From contig JAFTOG010000019.1 of NCBI GenBank assembly GCA_017451485.1, forward strand, positions 1 through 49,608: a DNA stretch of 49,608 nt, read 5' to 3'. This document shows positions 36,398 through 43,789 of this stretch, one piece after another. Each line of letters opens with the position of its first letter. Within the stretch, counting starts at the first letter, position 1. The notes below the pieces were generated by a model that was not told where the DNA came from, did no database searches, and worked only from the letters and a program-made list of their open reading frames with translations. The stretch comes from Clostridia bacterium (GTDB taxonomy: Bacteria > Bacillota > Clostridia > Oscillospirales > CAG-272). The translations under genes were made by a program, and so were the position numbers.

Positions 36398-37332
36398 AAT
36401 ATTCCTGTATCAAATAATGTTTTTTTGAAGTTTTTATCACTGTTTACAATACGGATAGTGCTTTTTACAAGCTCCTCACCGCCCTTAGCCTGCATAAGCA
36501 GTTTTTCTTCGTTGAAGTTGCGGCGTATATCCATAATTGTTTCATAGTAGGGCGTATCCTTTGCGTATTTCCAGAACTGGTCTGAATAGTTTATGCCATC
36601 CTGCTGCCATGGCTTAGCAAAATTATTATAGTGTACTATCATAGGATTTTCGTATGAGCCGTCTATTGCCATCTTATCCCAGCCCTCATCAATATAGAGA
36701 ACTCTGTTCCTGCATATAACATTCAGGTAATCCTGGTCGGGACACACTGTTTCAAAACGGTAAGTGTTGAAAAGATGCTCAAATTTCCCCTCTAAGTCAA
36801 ACCTACGCATAGCGTCCAGGTTCATAAGCATCATGCCTGAGTTGAAATATTTGGTATACGGATAGATTCCACAGCCGAGCTCTGCATAATCACGGAATTC
36901 CGGACGGGATGCAATTATAGCGTCGGGTACACCTGCAAGGAGGTTGTCCCCCAGCTCAATATTATAGAGCTTTGCAATATCCTCGAGGATCACCATATCT
37001 GCATCGAGATAGATAGCCTTCTTAAACTTGGGGAACATATCGGGAATAAATATTCTGAAATAAATAGAAACTGTATAATAATCACGGAGATTAAGCTTTT
37101 CTCCATATTTTATAAGCTTTTCGGAAACATCAATAAAGCAAATGCTTACATTTTCCTTTTCCATAGCTGTGATTATCTTCATATTCTTTATGCTCATCTT
37201 GGAATGAAGAACAAATATGAAATATTCATTATCCGGTGATGTATTTTCGATAAGTGATTTTATAGCTACACCAAGAAAGGGAATGTAATTATCATCACAG
37301 GAAAAAAATATTGGCACCTTTGTTGGACTCAT
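36394..37332 (-). CDS. Glycosyltransferase family 8 protein (second copy)
   Basis: A 312-residue GT8 retaining glycosyltransferase of the LgtC/GspA type. The N-terminus (IFFSCDDNYIPFLGVAIKSL) binds the sugar nucleotide, KKAIYLDADMVILEDIAKL holds the DxD metal motif near residue 103, and YFNSGMMLMNLDAMR and CPDQDYLNVIC follow. The acceptor/C-terminal histidine is in MIVHYNNFAKPWQQDG. Donor is probably UDP-glucose or UDP-galactose. An AAAGGAG site precedes its ATG. It lies between another GT8 gene upstream and an acyltransferase downstream. Confidence 0.9.
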   Translation of the reverse strand: MSPTKVPIFFSCDDNYIPFLGVAIKSLIENTSPDNEYFIFVLHSKMSIKNMKIITAMEKENVSICFIDVSEKLIKYGEKLNLRDYYTVSIYFRIFIPDMFPKFKKAIYLDADMVILEDIAKLYNIELGDNLLAGVPDAIIASRPEFRDYAELGCGIYPYTKYFNSGMMLMNLDAMRRFDLEGKFEHLFNTYRFETVCPDQDYLNVICRNRVLYIDEGWDKMAIDGSYENPMIVHYNNFAKPWQQDGINYSDQFWKYAKDTPYYETIMDIRRNFNEEKLLMQAKGGEELVKSTIRIVNSDKNFKKTLFDTGIL

Positions 37333-37350
37333 GTTAAATACTCCTTTGTG

Positions 37351-37479
37351 TTAATATTCACGGTATGTCTTGAACCTTTGCATACCTACTGTACTTAATA
37401 ATATCAGCATGAGCAAGAAATTAAAAGTAACTATTGAAAAAGCAATTCTATTGATAATTTTTGCATCTCTATTGGGCAT
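37351..37479 (-). CDS. Possible small single-span membrane protein
   Basis: In the 232-base gap between the two GT8 genes, a short ORF of about 42 residues starts MPNRDAKIINRIAFSIV and contains one hydrophobic stretch (IAFSIVTFNFLLMLILLSTV) before a basic tail. The ribosome site is weak (GGAGAG about 14 bases upstream), so it may not be translated. Its frame runs on upstream into the preceding GT8 gene without a better start codon. Confidence 0.3.
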   Translation of the reverse strand: MPNRDAKIINRIAFSIVTFNFLLMLILLSTVGMQRFKTYREY

Positions 37480-37564
37480 GGAACTGGATTCTACTCTCCG
37501 TAGAGAGGTGATTTTATCCTTGTAGAATACTTTTTTACTAAAATAACAGACACCTATCGGGGAT

Positions 37565-38398
37565 TTATTTACCAGGAGCCACCTGCTCCTTATAGGCATC
37601 CATTTCTTTTGCTGCCATATCAAGCAGTGTATCGTACTTATGAGTAAGCTTTTCCTTTACAAGCTCAGTATGCCATGGCTTTATATTCTGAGTATGGAAG
37701 AAGGGAAGCCACTTAATTGTTTTAGCGAAATGCTGTACTACGGTTGCGTCCTCAAAACGCTTTTGCTCATTGAATTTTCTGTCTATAATAAGCTTAGCCT
37801 CTGCGAATTTATTGAGTGCTGTCTGGTCGGGAAGAAATACCCTTTTTTTATTAAGCAGCTCAATACACTTTTCAAAAAGGCTTGTTTTCTTTATTCTTTC
37901 CAGATTGAGGAGAAGTACACCGGCATTTATATATCTTGCTCCAATAAACACATGACCGTAATAGTCAAGCACGCCTGCAAATTCATAGTCGGTAATATCC
38001 ACATCATAAAGCTCGGATATATCCTTAGCTACCACAGTATCGGCATCAAGATAAATCACCTTGCTTGGTAAAAAGTCTATTTTGTCGGCAAAAAGTCTTA
38101 AAAAAGTATATGGTGTGTAGGATGTAACAGCATTTGGCGAATCAATAAGAGCAGATTTATAGAATTCTCCCACATCTACTATCTGAACAGAGCTTTCCGG
38201 ATTTCTTTCCTTGCACATTTTGTCAAGGTACTCAGCCTGTTCTGCAGTAAGGGGCTTGAATTTTTCATTTTTTTCTGTAAGGTCCATAGTAAAAAGATAA
38301 ACACATACGGGCTTACTTGTGTTTTCCACAACTGATAAGAGGGATATTAGTATTCCCTGAAATATTCCATAGTTACCTGCGTATATTATCGGTATCAT
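37565..38398 (-). CDS. Glycosyltransferase family 8 protein (first copy)
   Basis: A 277-residue GT8 protein. The start IPIIYAGNYGIFQGILISLL resembles the sugar-nucleotide-binding strand, PSKVIYLDADTVVAKDISEL carries the DxD motif, and ARYINAGVLLLNLERI, FLPDQTALNKF and VVQHFAKTIKWLPFF match the later GT8 blocks. It differs clearly from the second GT8 copy 232 bases away, so the two probably add different sugars or act in order. AAAGGAG precedes the ATG at 38398, which overlaps the acyltransferase by 26 bases. Confidence 0.88.
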   Translation of the reverse strand: MIPIIYAGNYGIFQGILISLLSVVENTSKPVCVYLFTMDLTEKNEKFKPLTAEQAEYLDKMCKERNPESSVQIVDVGEFYKSALIDSPNAVTSYTPYTFLRLFADKIDFLPSKVIYLDADTVVAKDISELYDVDITDYEFAGVLDYYGHVFIGARYINAGVLLLNLERIKKTSLFEKCIELLNKKRVFLPDQTALNKFAEAKLIIDRKFNEQKRFEDATVVQHFAKTIKWLPFFHTQNIKPWHTELVKEKLTHKYDTLLDMAAKEMDAYKEQVAPGK

Positions 38399-39191
38399 GG
38401 TTACTCCTTTCGTCAGCTTCTGTTTCTCTTTTTACATATTTGATTCTTTCATATGTACTGTGGTTGCTACGGTCTACCATAGTGGAGTAGACACGGTTCC
38501 TCAGCTCCTTTTGTGCCTCCCTCGGCTTAAGCTCCTTACAGGGATAAAAGGGACCGTCAATATAAACGGTTGCTTTCGGTGTTTTTCTCAGCCTTCTTTT
38601 GGTGTAGGTTACAGTCGCCGAGAACACAGGAGCATCAAGCTTTACAGGATAGGCAAAGGAAGTGTCGGAAAAATCTCTTATTTTGGTATAGTAGGGCCAG
38701 ATATGTGCCTCGGGATATACACACACGGCTCCTCCTTCCCTTATCCTTTGCTCAACGGCAGAAAGAAAGCCACGGTATCCGTCAATTGATGTGGGAGTAG
38801 GTATTGCACCGCACATCATTATAAATCCCTTAGTACCCTTGGTTGATATATTATCGGGATGAACTACCATATATACCTTTTTCGGAAAGGCGTAGACATT
38901 TGGAATAAAGGCATCCCCTGCCATGAGTGTATGGTTAGAAAAAATAAAGTATCCTTCCTTACGGTGCTGTGACAGTACCTTTTTGTTTTTAACCTTCAAG
39001 CCGAATTTAAGCTTAGACCATAAATAAGCAATGGGTGTCATAATAATTCTGTATACTATAAAGGTCAGAGCAGAGTGGAAGAAGCCTTTTTTAATATACC
39101 GGAAGCTTTTGTCAACGGATACAGTATTTTTTGTTATTCCCGAAAATTCGTTATTCTTTTCGTCATCGTAGTATATTATCTTTTCCTTCAT
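38373..39191 (-). CDS. PlsC-like acyltransferase (first copy)
   Basis: A 272-residue acyltransferase of the lysophosphatidate acyltransferase superfamily. The acceptor motif is YFIFSNHTLMAGDAFIPN, with one extra residue compared with NHxxxxD. VCVYPEAHIWPYYTKIRDFS is the second block, and YIDGPFYPCKELKPREAQ is near the C-terminus. A hydrophobic stretch, ALTFIVYRIIMTPIAYLW near residue 40, probably attaches it to the membrane. It opens a four-gene minus-strand cassette (acyltransferase, GT8, GT8, acyltransferase). Confidence 0.8.
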   Translation of the reverse strand: MKEKIIYYDDEKNNEFSGITKNTVSVDKSFRYIKKGFFHSALTFIVYRIIMTPIAYLWSKLKFGLKVKNKKVLSQHRKEGYFIFSNHTLMAGDAFIPNVYAFPKKVYMVVHPDNISTKGTKGFIMMCGAIPTPTSIDGYRGFLSAVEQRIREGGAVCVYPEAHIWPYYTKIRDFSDTSFAYPVKLDAPVFSATVTYTKRRLRKTPKATVYIDGPFYPCKELKPREAQKELRNRVYSTMVDRSNHSTYERIKYVKRETEADERSNHDTDNIRR

Positions 39192-39394
39192 AAGCTCCTC
39201 CTTCTGTTATTGTATACGCAGGTATATGCTTTTATAATGCGTGTGCACTCTAATATATATAATAACAAGAATTTCATAAAAAGAAAAGACTATTGCAGAA
39301 AATTGTTATTCTAAACTTTCATATTCGTTCTCTCAATAATGTAGATTTTTAATTCTCACTTTTGTAGAATCCTTGATTTTATTAGGGAAATCCC

Positions 39395-39423
39395 TTGATT
39401 TTGCATCTTTTTTAGGTTATAAT
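39395..39423 (+). promoter_or_regulatory. Promoter for the Xre membrane regulator
   Basis: TTGATT (39395-39400), a 17-bp spacer, TATAAT (39418-39423). An AGGGA-aa-TCCCT palindrome (39383-39394) adjoins the -35. Confidence 0.65.
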
Positions 39424-39454
39424 GAGAAAACAGAAATAATGAATTTTTATTAAA

Positions 39455-39479
39455 TCTCATTTAGTGAGAGAAAATCTCA
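39455..39479 (+). promoter_or_regulatory. Alternating TCTCA/TGAGA half-sites before the Xre gene, putative operator
   Basis: TCTCA (39455-39459), five bases, TGAGA (39465-39469), five bases, TCTCA (39475-39479). The arrangement gives two overlapping inverted repeats and ends at the GGGGG ribosome site, so a bound protein could block elongation or translation. Autoregulation by the Xre protein is inference. Confidence 0.45.
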
Positions 39480-39488
39480 GGGGGAAAA

Positions 39489-40076
39489 ATGAAGGATATA
39501 AAGCCAATAATTGCCTCGAATCTTTCAAAATTCAGAAAGAACAGGGGACTTACACAAGTTGAACTTGCAGAAAAATTGAACTATTCGGACAAGGCTGTTT
39601 CCCGTTGGGAAAGAGGGGATACTATGCCCGATATAAGTGTCCTGTATGAGCTTTGCAATTTTTATGGAATAACCCTTGATTTACTTGTAACTGAGGACGC
39701 AAAGGTTGCTGAGCCTGAGAGAGTGTATGATAAGAACTCTATGGCATACAGGATTCTTGTAATGCTGCTTAGTGTATCCTTTGTCTGGATGTTTGCTACC
39801 GTTGCGTGCATATATTCAAATCTGAGAGAACCGGGCACCTATTTTTGGATGGCATTTGTGTGGGCAACTCCTCTTACCTGCTTAGTGCTAAAGCTGGCAG
39901 GGCGTGGCGTAATTAACAATGTAATGAAGGTAATTCTGGATTCCACCTTTATCTGGACGCTTTTGGTTTGTGTATATTTGCAAATTCTGGAATACAATAT
40001 GTGGATGGTATTTCTTCTCGGTATTCCACTCCAGGCTGTTATTATCCTTTGGATAAAGCTGAAAAAATATAAATAA
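39489..40076 (+). CDS. Xre-family transcriptional regulator with C-terminal membrane segments
   Basis: A 195-residue protein. The first 65 residues are a Cro/C1-type helix-turn-helix (LSKFRKNRGLTQVELAEKLN, then YSDKAVSRWERGDTMPDISV and LYELCNFYGITLDLLV). The remainder holds about four hydrophobic segments, among them ILVMLLSVSFVWMFATVACI and TFIWTLLVCVYLQIL, so the DNA-binding domain is tethered to the membrane. This architecture is common in Firmicutes and its signal is generally unknown. It stands alone between the acyltransferase cassette and a convergent pair of genes, with a bidirectional terminator after it. The GGGGG ribosome site is strong. Confidence 0.88.
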   Translation: MKDIKPIIASNLSKFRKNRGLTQVELAEKLNYSDKAVSRWERGDTMPDISVLYELCNFYGITLDLLVTEDAKVAEPERVYDKNSMAYRILVMLLSVSFVWMFATVACIYSNLREPGTYFWMAFVWATPLTCLVLKLAGRGVINNVMKVILDSTFIWTLLVCVYLQILEYNMWMVFLLGIPLQAVIILWIKLKKYK

Positions 40077-40108
40077 AATGCTGTGAGGAATATACCTCAC
40101 AGCATTTT
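40075..40108. terminator. Bidirectional terminator after the Xre gene
   Basis: AAAATGCTGTGAGG (40075-40088) pairs perfectly with CCTCACAGCATTTT (40095-40108). It serves both the Xre gene and the convergent DUF4956 gene. Confidence 0.9.
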
Positions 40109-40118
40109 TATATATTGA

Positions 40119-40805
40119 TTAAAGCTCGTCTGCAAGCTCCTGGGTGGAAAGTCGGATTTCCAGATTTCCGTTTCTGCAACGGATTTCATCTATCATTTCC
40201 TTTTCTGACACGCCATTCTTCATATCAACTAAATATTTAAGCTTGAAAAGACTGCCTAAATTTGATGTTTTAACTGTAAAGAGCTCATAGCTTTTTGTAT
40301 AATTTTTGAGTATTTCGTCGAAGGCAGTGTCGTAATTTAAGTCCTCGGGCACAGTTATAAGGAGCACCTTTGTATTTTCCTTTACTTTACCAATCTTGAT
40401 GGCCTTTATTACAATAGTTATAACGCTTAACAGTACGGAGAAAAGTATAGCGTAGGCAAGATATCCCATACCGCTTATCAGACCGGCACCCATAGCAATA
40501 AATATTGTACAGATTTCCTTTGCAGAGCCGGGAGTAGAACGAAATCTTACAAGGCTGAAGGCACCTGCAACAGCAACGCCTGTTCCAATATTACCGTTTA
40601 CCATCATAATTACAGTACATACAACAGCGGGAAGAATGCATATGGTCATCAAAAAGCTTTTTGTATATCTGCTCTTGTATGTGTAAGCCAATGCAAGTAT
40701 TATGCCGCAAGCCAGAGCAGAGAGAATGCATAATAGAAATATATGTACTAATATTACTGCTTCTCCCGGTTGGCTGAATACACCCTTGAATAAATTTTCT
40801 AACAT
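40119..40805 (-). CDS. DUF4956-family membrane protein
   Basis: A 228-residue protein with about four N-terminal membrane helices (VHIFLLCILSALACGIILAL; FLMTICILPAVVCTVIMMV; YAILFSVLLSVITIVI) and a cytoplasmic C-terminal domain. A conserved loop GAFSLVRFRSTPGSAKEICT between helices is the mark of the DUF4956 family. Function of the family is unknown to me, but its members are regularly found next to VTC-domain proteins, as here, where one base separates the two genes. That suggests a membrane partner for a polyphosphate-related enzyme or sensor. Confidence 0.82.
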   Translation of the reverse strand: MLENLFKGVFSQPGEAVILVHIFLLCILSALACGIILALAYTYKSRYTKSFLMTICILPAVVCTVIMMVNGNIGTGVAVAGAFSLVRFRSTPGSAKEICTIFIAMGAGLISGMGYLAYAILFSVLLSVITIVIKAIKIGKVKENTKVLLITVPEDLNYDTAFDEILKNYTKSYELFTVKTSNLGSLFKLKYLVDMKNGVSEKEMIDEIRCRNGNLEIRLSTQELADEL

Positions 40806-40806
40806 T

Positions 40807-41520
40807 TTATTTTTTCTCCTTTTTGCTTTCGGTCAGTATATCCATATATGCTGTACCGTATTTTGAAAACGATATCTTATATATTTTATTTGCACTGAGG
40901 AACGATGTTAGCCAAAGTGGAATGGCATATGCAGTTTTTATCTCCATAAGCACAAGACCCTTTGGCAGGATCTGTTTACCGTACACTCCGGATTCTAAGG
41001 AAAGGTCCTCTTGCCTGTACAGTACATTTTTATCAAAGGTCATACGGAATGTATGGTCCGTACGAGAATAGAATGCCTCTCTTTCATAGGAAATTACCAC
41101 ACGGGGTATAAGCTCCCTGTAATAGCTGAGAAAATAATCTATTTCCCGGGAAATTTGAGAATCTGGGAGCTTGGCTCTGCCGTAAACATAATCGATAGCT
41201 TCTTTTTCTTTGAGGCTTATACGCCTTTTGTAAACAACTCCCTTATACTTCTTCTTAACCTCCAAAAATACCGTGGTGTCCGATGTGGTTGAGCCATAGC
41301 TCCGTAGCCGTAGCTTTTCCTTATATACAGGCTTTTCTATGGAGTTTCTTATCAAAAGATAGGAGGGAGTGTCGAAATAAACATTTCTTATAGTGCTGTT
41401 TCCGTATTCATCACCCTTCATATAGGGCTGGAATAGGGCTTTTAGCTTTTCACATTGCTCCTCGGTAATAAGGTATTTTATCTCATATCTCTTAAATACC
41501 GTTTCAATAGCCACAGTCAT
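40807..41520 (-). CDS. VTC-domain protein, polyphosphate polymerase-like
   Basis: A 237-residue protein with the VTC tunnel-fold domain: RYEIKYLITEEQCEKL, RNVYFDTPSYLLIRNS, YKEKLRLRSYG, TVFLEVKKKYKGVVYKRRIS and ILPKGLVLMEIKTAYAIP. These basic and acidic clusters line the nucleotide/polyphosphate tunnel in VTC4 and the related CYTH/TTM superfamily. The protein is soluble and shorter than fungal VTC4, so polymerase activity is plausible but not certain. It is followed by the DUF4956 membrane gene after one base, a pairing seen in other Firmicutes. Confidence 0.85.
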   Translation of the reverse strand: MTVAIETVFKRYEIKYLITEEQCEKLKALFQPYMKGDEYGNSTIRNVYFDTPSYLLIRNSIEKPVYKEKLRLRSYGSTTSDTTVFLEVKKKYKGVVYKRRISLKEKEAIDYVYGRAKLPDSQISREIDYFLSYYRELIPRVVISYEREAFYSRTDHTFRMTFDKNVLYRQEDLSLESGVYGKQILPKGLVLMEIKTAYAIPLWLTSFLSANKIYKISFSKYGTAYMDILTESKKEKK

Positions 41521-41657
41521 TCCTCCTTCCTTTTACCCTTCCATTTTACCACAGTAAACTTAATTATGCAATAAAAAATAAAAAAATCTTGTAGGTACAT
41601 CCCTTGACATCATATAGAGTAAATGATAGAATATAGTGGAAATGGAGGTATAACAAG

Positions 41658-42047
41658 ATGTTGGAAGCAGGAAAAACATTTGTGATAGAAGCACAGGTAA
41701 CTGAAAAGGATACTGCCAAGGTATTTGGAAGTGGAGAATTAGAGGTACTTGCAACACCCAAGATGATCGCCCTTATGGAGGAGGCATCGTATAAGTGCGT
41801 GGCAGATGGACTTGATGAGGGCTCCTCAACTGTAGGCACATATATGGGAGCAAAGCATCTTTCCGCAACTCCCGTTGGAATGAAGGTGAAAGTTGAAAGC
41901 ACGCTTACCGAGGTCGATGGCAGAAGATTGGTCTTTTCTGTAAAGGCATACGATGAATGTGGACTTATCGGCGAGGGAGATCACGAAAGATTTGTAATAT
42001 TTGCAGAAAAATTTGTGGCAAAAACATACTCGAAATTGATAAAATAA
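41658..42047 (+). CDS. Hotdog-fold thioesterase, FlK-like
   Basis: A 129-residue hotdog protein closest in look to the fluoroacetyl-CoA thioesterase (FlK) family: VFGSGELEVLATPKMIALME followed by EASYKCVADGL, then STVGTYMGAKHLSATPVGMKV and VFSVKAYDECGLIGEGDHER. Most members of this family in Clostridia are uncharacterised acyl-CoA thioesterases; hydrolysis of fluoroacetyl-CoA should not be assumed. AATGGAGG precedes the ATG. It is a single gene with a terminator directly after it. Confidence 0.85.
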   Translation: MLEAGKTFVIEAQVTEKDTAKVFGSGELEVLATPKMIALMEEASYKCVADGLDEGSSTVGTYMGAKHLSATPVGMKVKVESTLTEVDGRRLVFSVKAYDECGLIGEGDHERFVIFAEKFVAKTYSKLIK

Positions 42048-42052
42048 AATAG

Positions 42053-42082
42053 AACGGTGCTGAATTTTCAGCACCGTTTTTG
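42053..42082. terminator. Terminator after the thioesterase gene
   Basis: AACGGTGCTGAA (42053-42064) pairs perfectly with TTCAGCACCGTT (42067-42078), with T run following. It also has terminator form for the convergent folA on the minus strand. Confidence 0.88.
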
Positions 42083-42085
42083 TTT

Positions 42086-42586
42086 TTAGAATAATTCTAC
42101 ATTATTATTTTTATATGTGGTGAATCTGATTGTATATCCGTTGGACTCTACGGGCTCGCTTTCATATATACATTCCATGTTGTCCATTTTATCAAGATTC
42201 TCATAGAAAACCTCGGCACCGCCGTCAGCCTCGACCTTGGTAATAAGAAGTTCATCACAGTAGGGAAGCATAGTTTTATAGAACATGGCTCCGCCTATTA
42301 CATAAATCTCATTGGAATCGTATTTCTTCAGCTCGGCAAAAAGCTCATCAAGTGTGTGAACAACAGTACAGTCATCACGGTGTACATCCATAGGGGCGAG
42401 GACAATGTTTGTTCTGTTCTTCAAAGGCTTGGAGCCGGGGAAGGAAAGAAGAGTATTGTATCCCATACAGCATACCTTACCCATGGTTGTCCTTCTGAAA
42501 AATGCCATATCCTCGGGAATAGAGAAGAGAAGATCGTTTTTCTTGCCTATACCCCATTTATTATCAACAGCTACAATTGTTTTCAT
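42086..42586 (-). CDS. folA: Dihydrofolate reductase
   Basis: A 166-residue DHFR reducing dihydrofolate with NADPH. The N-terminal IVAVDNKWGIGKKNDLLFS, the substrate-binding region IPEDMAFFRRTTMGKVCCMG with the acidic residue of the active site, and the NADPH loop IYVIGGAMFYKTML are all present. Its ATG shares a base with the stop of thyA, so the two folate-cycle genes are translated together: ThyA produces dihydrofolate and this enzyme recycles it. Confidence 0.95.
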   Translation of the reverse strand: MKTIVAVDNKWGIGKKNDLLFSIPEDMAFFRRTTMGKVCCMGYNTLLSFPGSKPLKNRTNIVLAPMDVHRDDCTVVHTLDELFAELKKYDSNEIYVIGGAMFYKTMLPYCDELLITKVEADGGAEVFYENLDKMDNMECIYESEPVESNGYTIRFTTYKNNNVELF

Positions 42587-43416
42587 TATATTGCCACCTC
42601 TATTTTGTCTTCAAGCTTGGTATACTCATATCCCTCCAGCTTAAAGTCGTCTACAGTAAAGTCGTAAAAATTCTTGATTTCAGGATTTATCCATACCTTA
42701 GGTGCAGGGTACTGTGGGTTTTTAAGTATTTTTTCCACAATCGGCACATGTCTGTCATATATATGTGCATCGGCAATTACATGTACAAGCTCTCCTGCTT
42801 TAAGTCCTGATACCTGGGCAAACATCATAAGAAGTATAGCATACTGTACTACATTCCAGTTGTTGGCAGTAAGCACATCATTGCTTCGCTGATTAAGAAT
42901 ACCGTTCAAAGTATCACCGGAAACATTAAAGGTCATAGAATAAGCACAGGGATACAGGTTCATTTCGGAAAGGTCCTGATGAACATAGAGGTTAGTCATA
43001 ATTCTTCTTGAGGCAGGATTGTTCTTAAGGTCATAAAGAACTCTGTCCACCTGGTCCATCATACCTTCTTTATATTTATGCTTAACACCAAGCTGATAGC
43101 CATAGGCCTTACCGATAGAGCCGTTTTCGTCAGCCCAGCTGTCCCAGATATGGGAATTCAAATCCTTAATATTATTGGATTTCTTCTGCCATATCCACAG
43201 TATTTCATCTATTGCAGATTTGAAAGCAGTACGACGGAGAGAAATAATAGGAAATTCCTCTTGAAGATTATATCTGTTGACAATGCAGAATTTTTTTACA
43301 GTGTGTGCAGGAGTACCGTCCTCCCAGTGTGGGCGTACATTTTCCTTAGTATCCCAATAACCGTTGTCAATTATATCACGGCAGGTTTTTATAAACAATT
43401 CATCTGCTTTACTCAT
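42586..43416 (-). CDS. thyA: Thymidylate synthase ThyA, divergent clade
   Basis: Makes dTMP from dUMP with methylene-tetrahydrofolate. The catalytic cysteine is in LYPCAYSMTFNVSG near residue 147, and the dUMP-binding block is NQRSNDVLTANNWNVVQYA, with HVIADAHIYDRHVP near the C-terminus. The usual PCH after the catalytic site reads PCAY and the LGxPFN segment reads TANNWN, so this is the divergent ThyA group seen in some Clostridia and phages rather than the E. coli type. Length is 276 residues. It is coupled to folA. Confidence 0.92.
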   Translation of the reverse strand: MSKADELFIKTCRDIIDNGYWDTKENVRPHWEDGTPAHTVKKFCIVNRYNLQEEFPIISLRRTAFKSAIDEILWIWQKKSNNIKDLNSHIWDSWADENGSIGKAYGYQLGVKHKYKEGMMDQVDRVLYDLKNNPASRRIMTNLYVHQDLSEMNLYPCAYSMTFNVSGDTLNGILNQRSNDVLTANNWNVVQYAILLMMFAQVSGLKAGELVHVIADAHIYDRHVPIVEKILKNPQYPAPKVWINPEIKNFYDFTVDDFKLEGYEYTKLEDKIEVAI

Positions 43417-43576
43417 ATATACACCTCTTTACCTTGTAAATAGTATCAATTTATTATATCAAAAAGAAAAACTATTTTCAATAGGATAATCAAGTTTTAT
43501 TTTAAGACCATTTTTTTTGCCCAAAAACAGCTAAAAAACACCCTTAAAAATAATTCCGAAAAATTAAAAAAAGGTA

Positions 43577-43605
43577 TTGACAACAAAAATAACTTGTGAT
43601 ATAAT
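43577..43605 (+). promoter_or_regulatory. Promoter of the tRNA-Met/tRNA-Glu unit
   Basis: TTGACA (43577-43582), a 17-bp spacer, TATAAT (43600-43605): perfect consensus, as expected for a stable RNA unit. Confidence 0.88.
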
Positions 43606-43633
43606 AGTCAAGCACTAAGCGTGAGTAATAAAT

Positions 43634-43709
43634 GGCGGAATAGCTCAGAGGCTAGAGCATCCGGTTCATACCCGGCAGGTCATAGGTTCAAATCCCATTT
43701 CCGCCACCA
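43634..43709 (+). tRNA. tRNA-Met (anticodon CAT)
   Basis: A 76-base cloverleaf: acceptor GGCGGAA pairs with TTCCGCC, the D arm carries GCTC/GAGC, the anticodon loop is TTCATAC, the T loop has GGTTCAAATC, and CCA is encoded. The first pair is G-C, so it is not the initiator. An Ile2 tRNA with lysidine-modified CAT cannot be excluded by eye. The outermost anticodon-stem pair looks mismatched. Confidence 0.9.
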
Positions 43710-43714
43710 CTCAT

Positions 43715-43789
43715 GGCCCGTTGGTCAAGCGGCTAAGACGTAGCCCTCTCAAGGCTGAATCATGGGTTCGATTCCCGTACGGGTCACCA
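43715..43789 (+). tRNA. tRNA-Glu (anticodon CTC)
   Basis: A 75-base cloverleaf: acceptor GGCCCGT pairs with ACGGGTC (one G-T), the anticodon stem TAGCC/GGCTG surrounds the loop CTCTCAA giving CTC, the T arm is GGGTTCGATTCCC, and CCA is encoded. It follows tRNA-Met by five bases. Its last six bases (TCACCA) start the 189-bp direct repeat. Confidence 0.9.
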
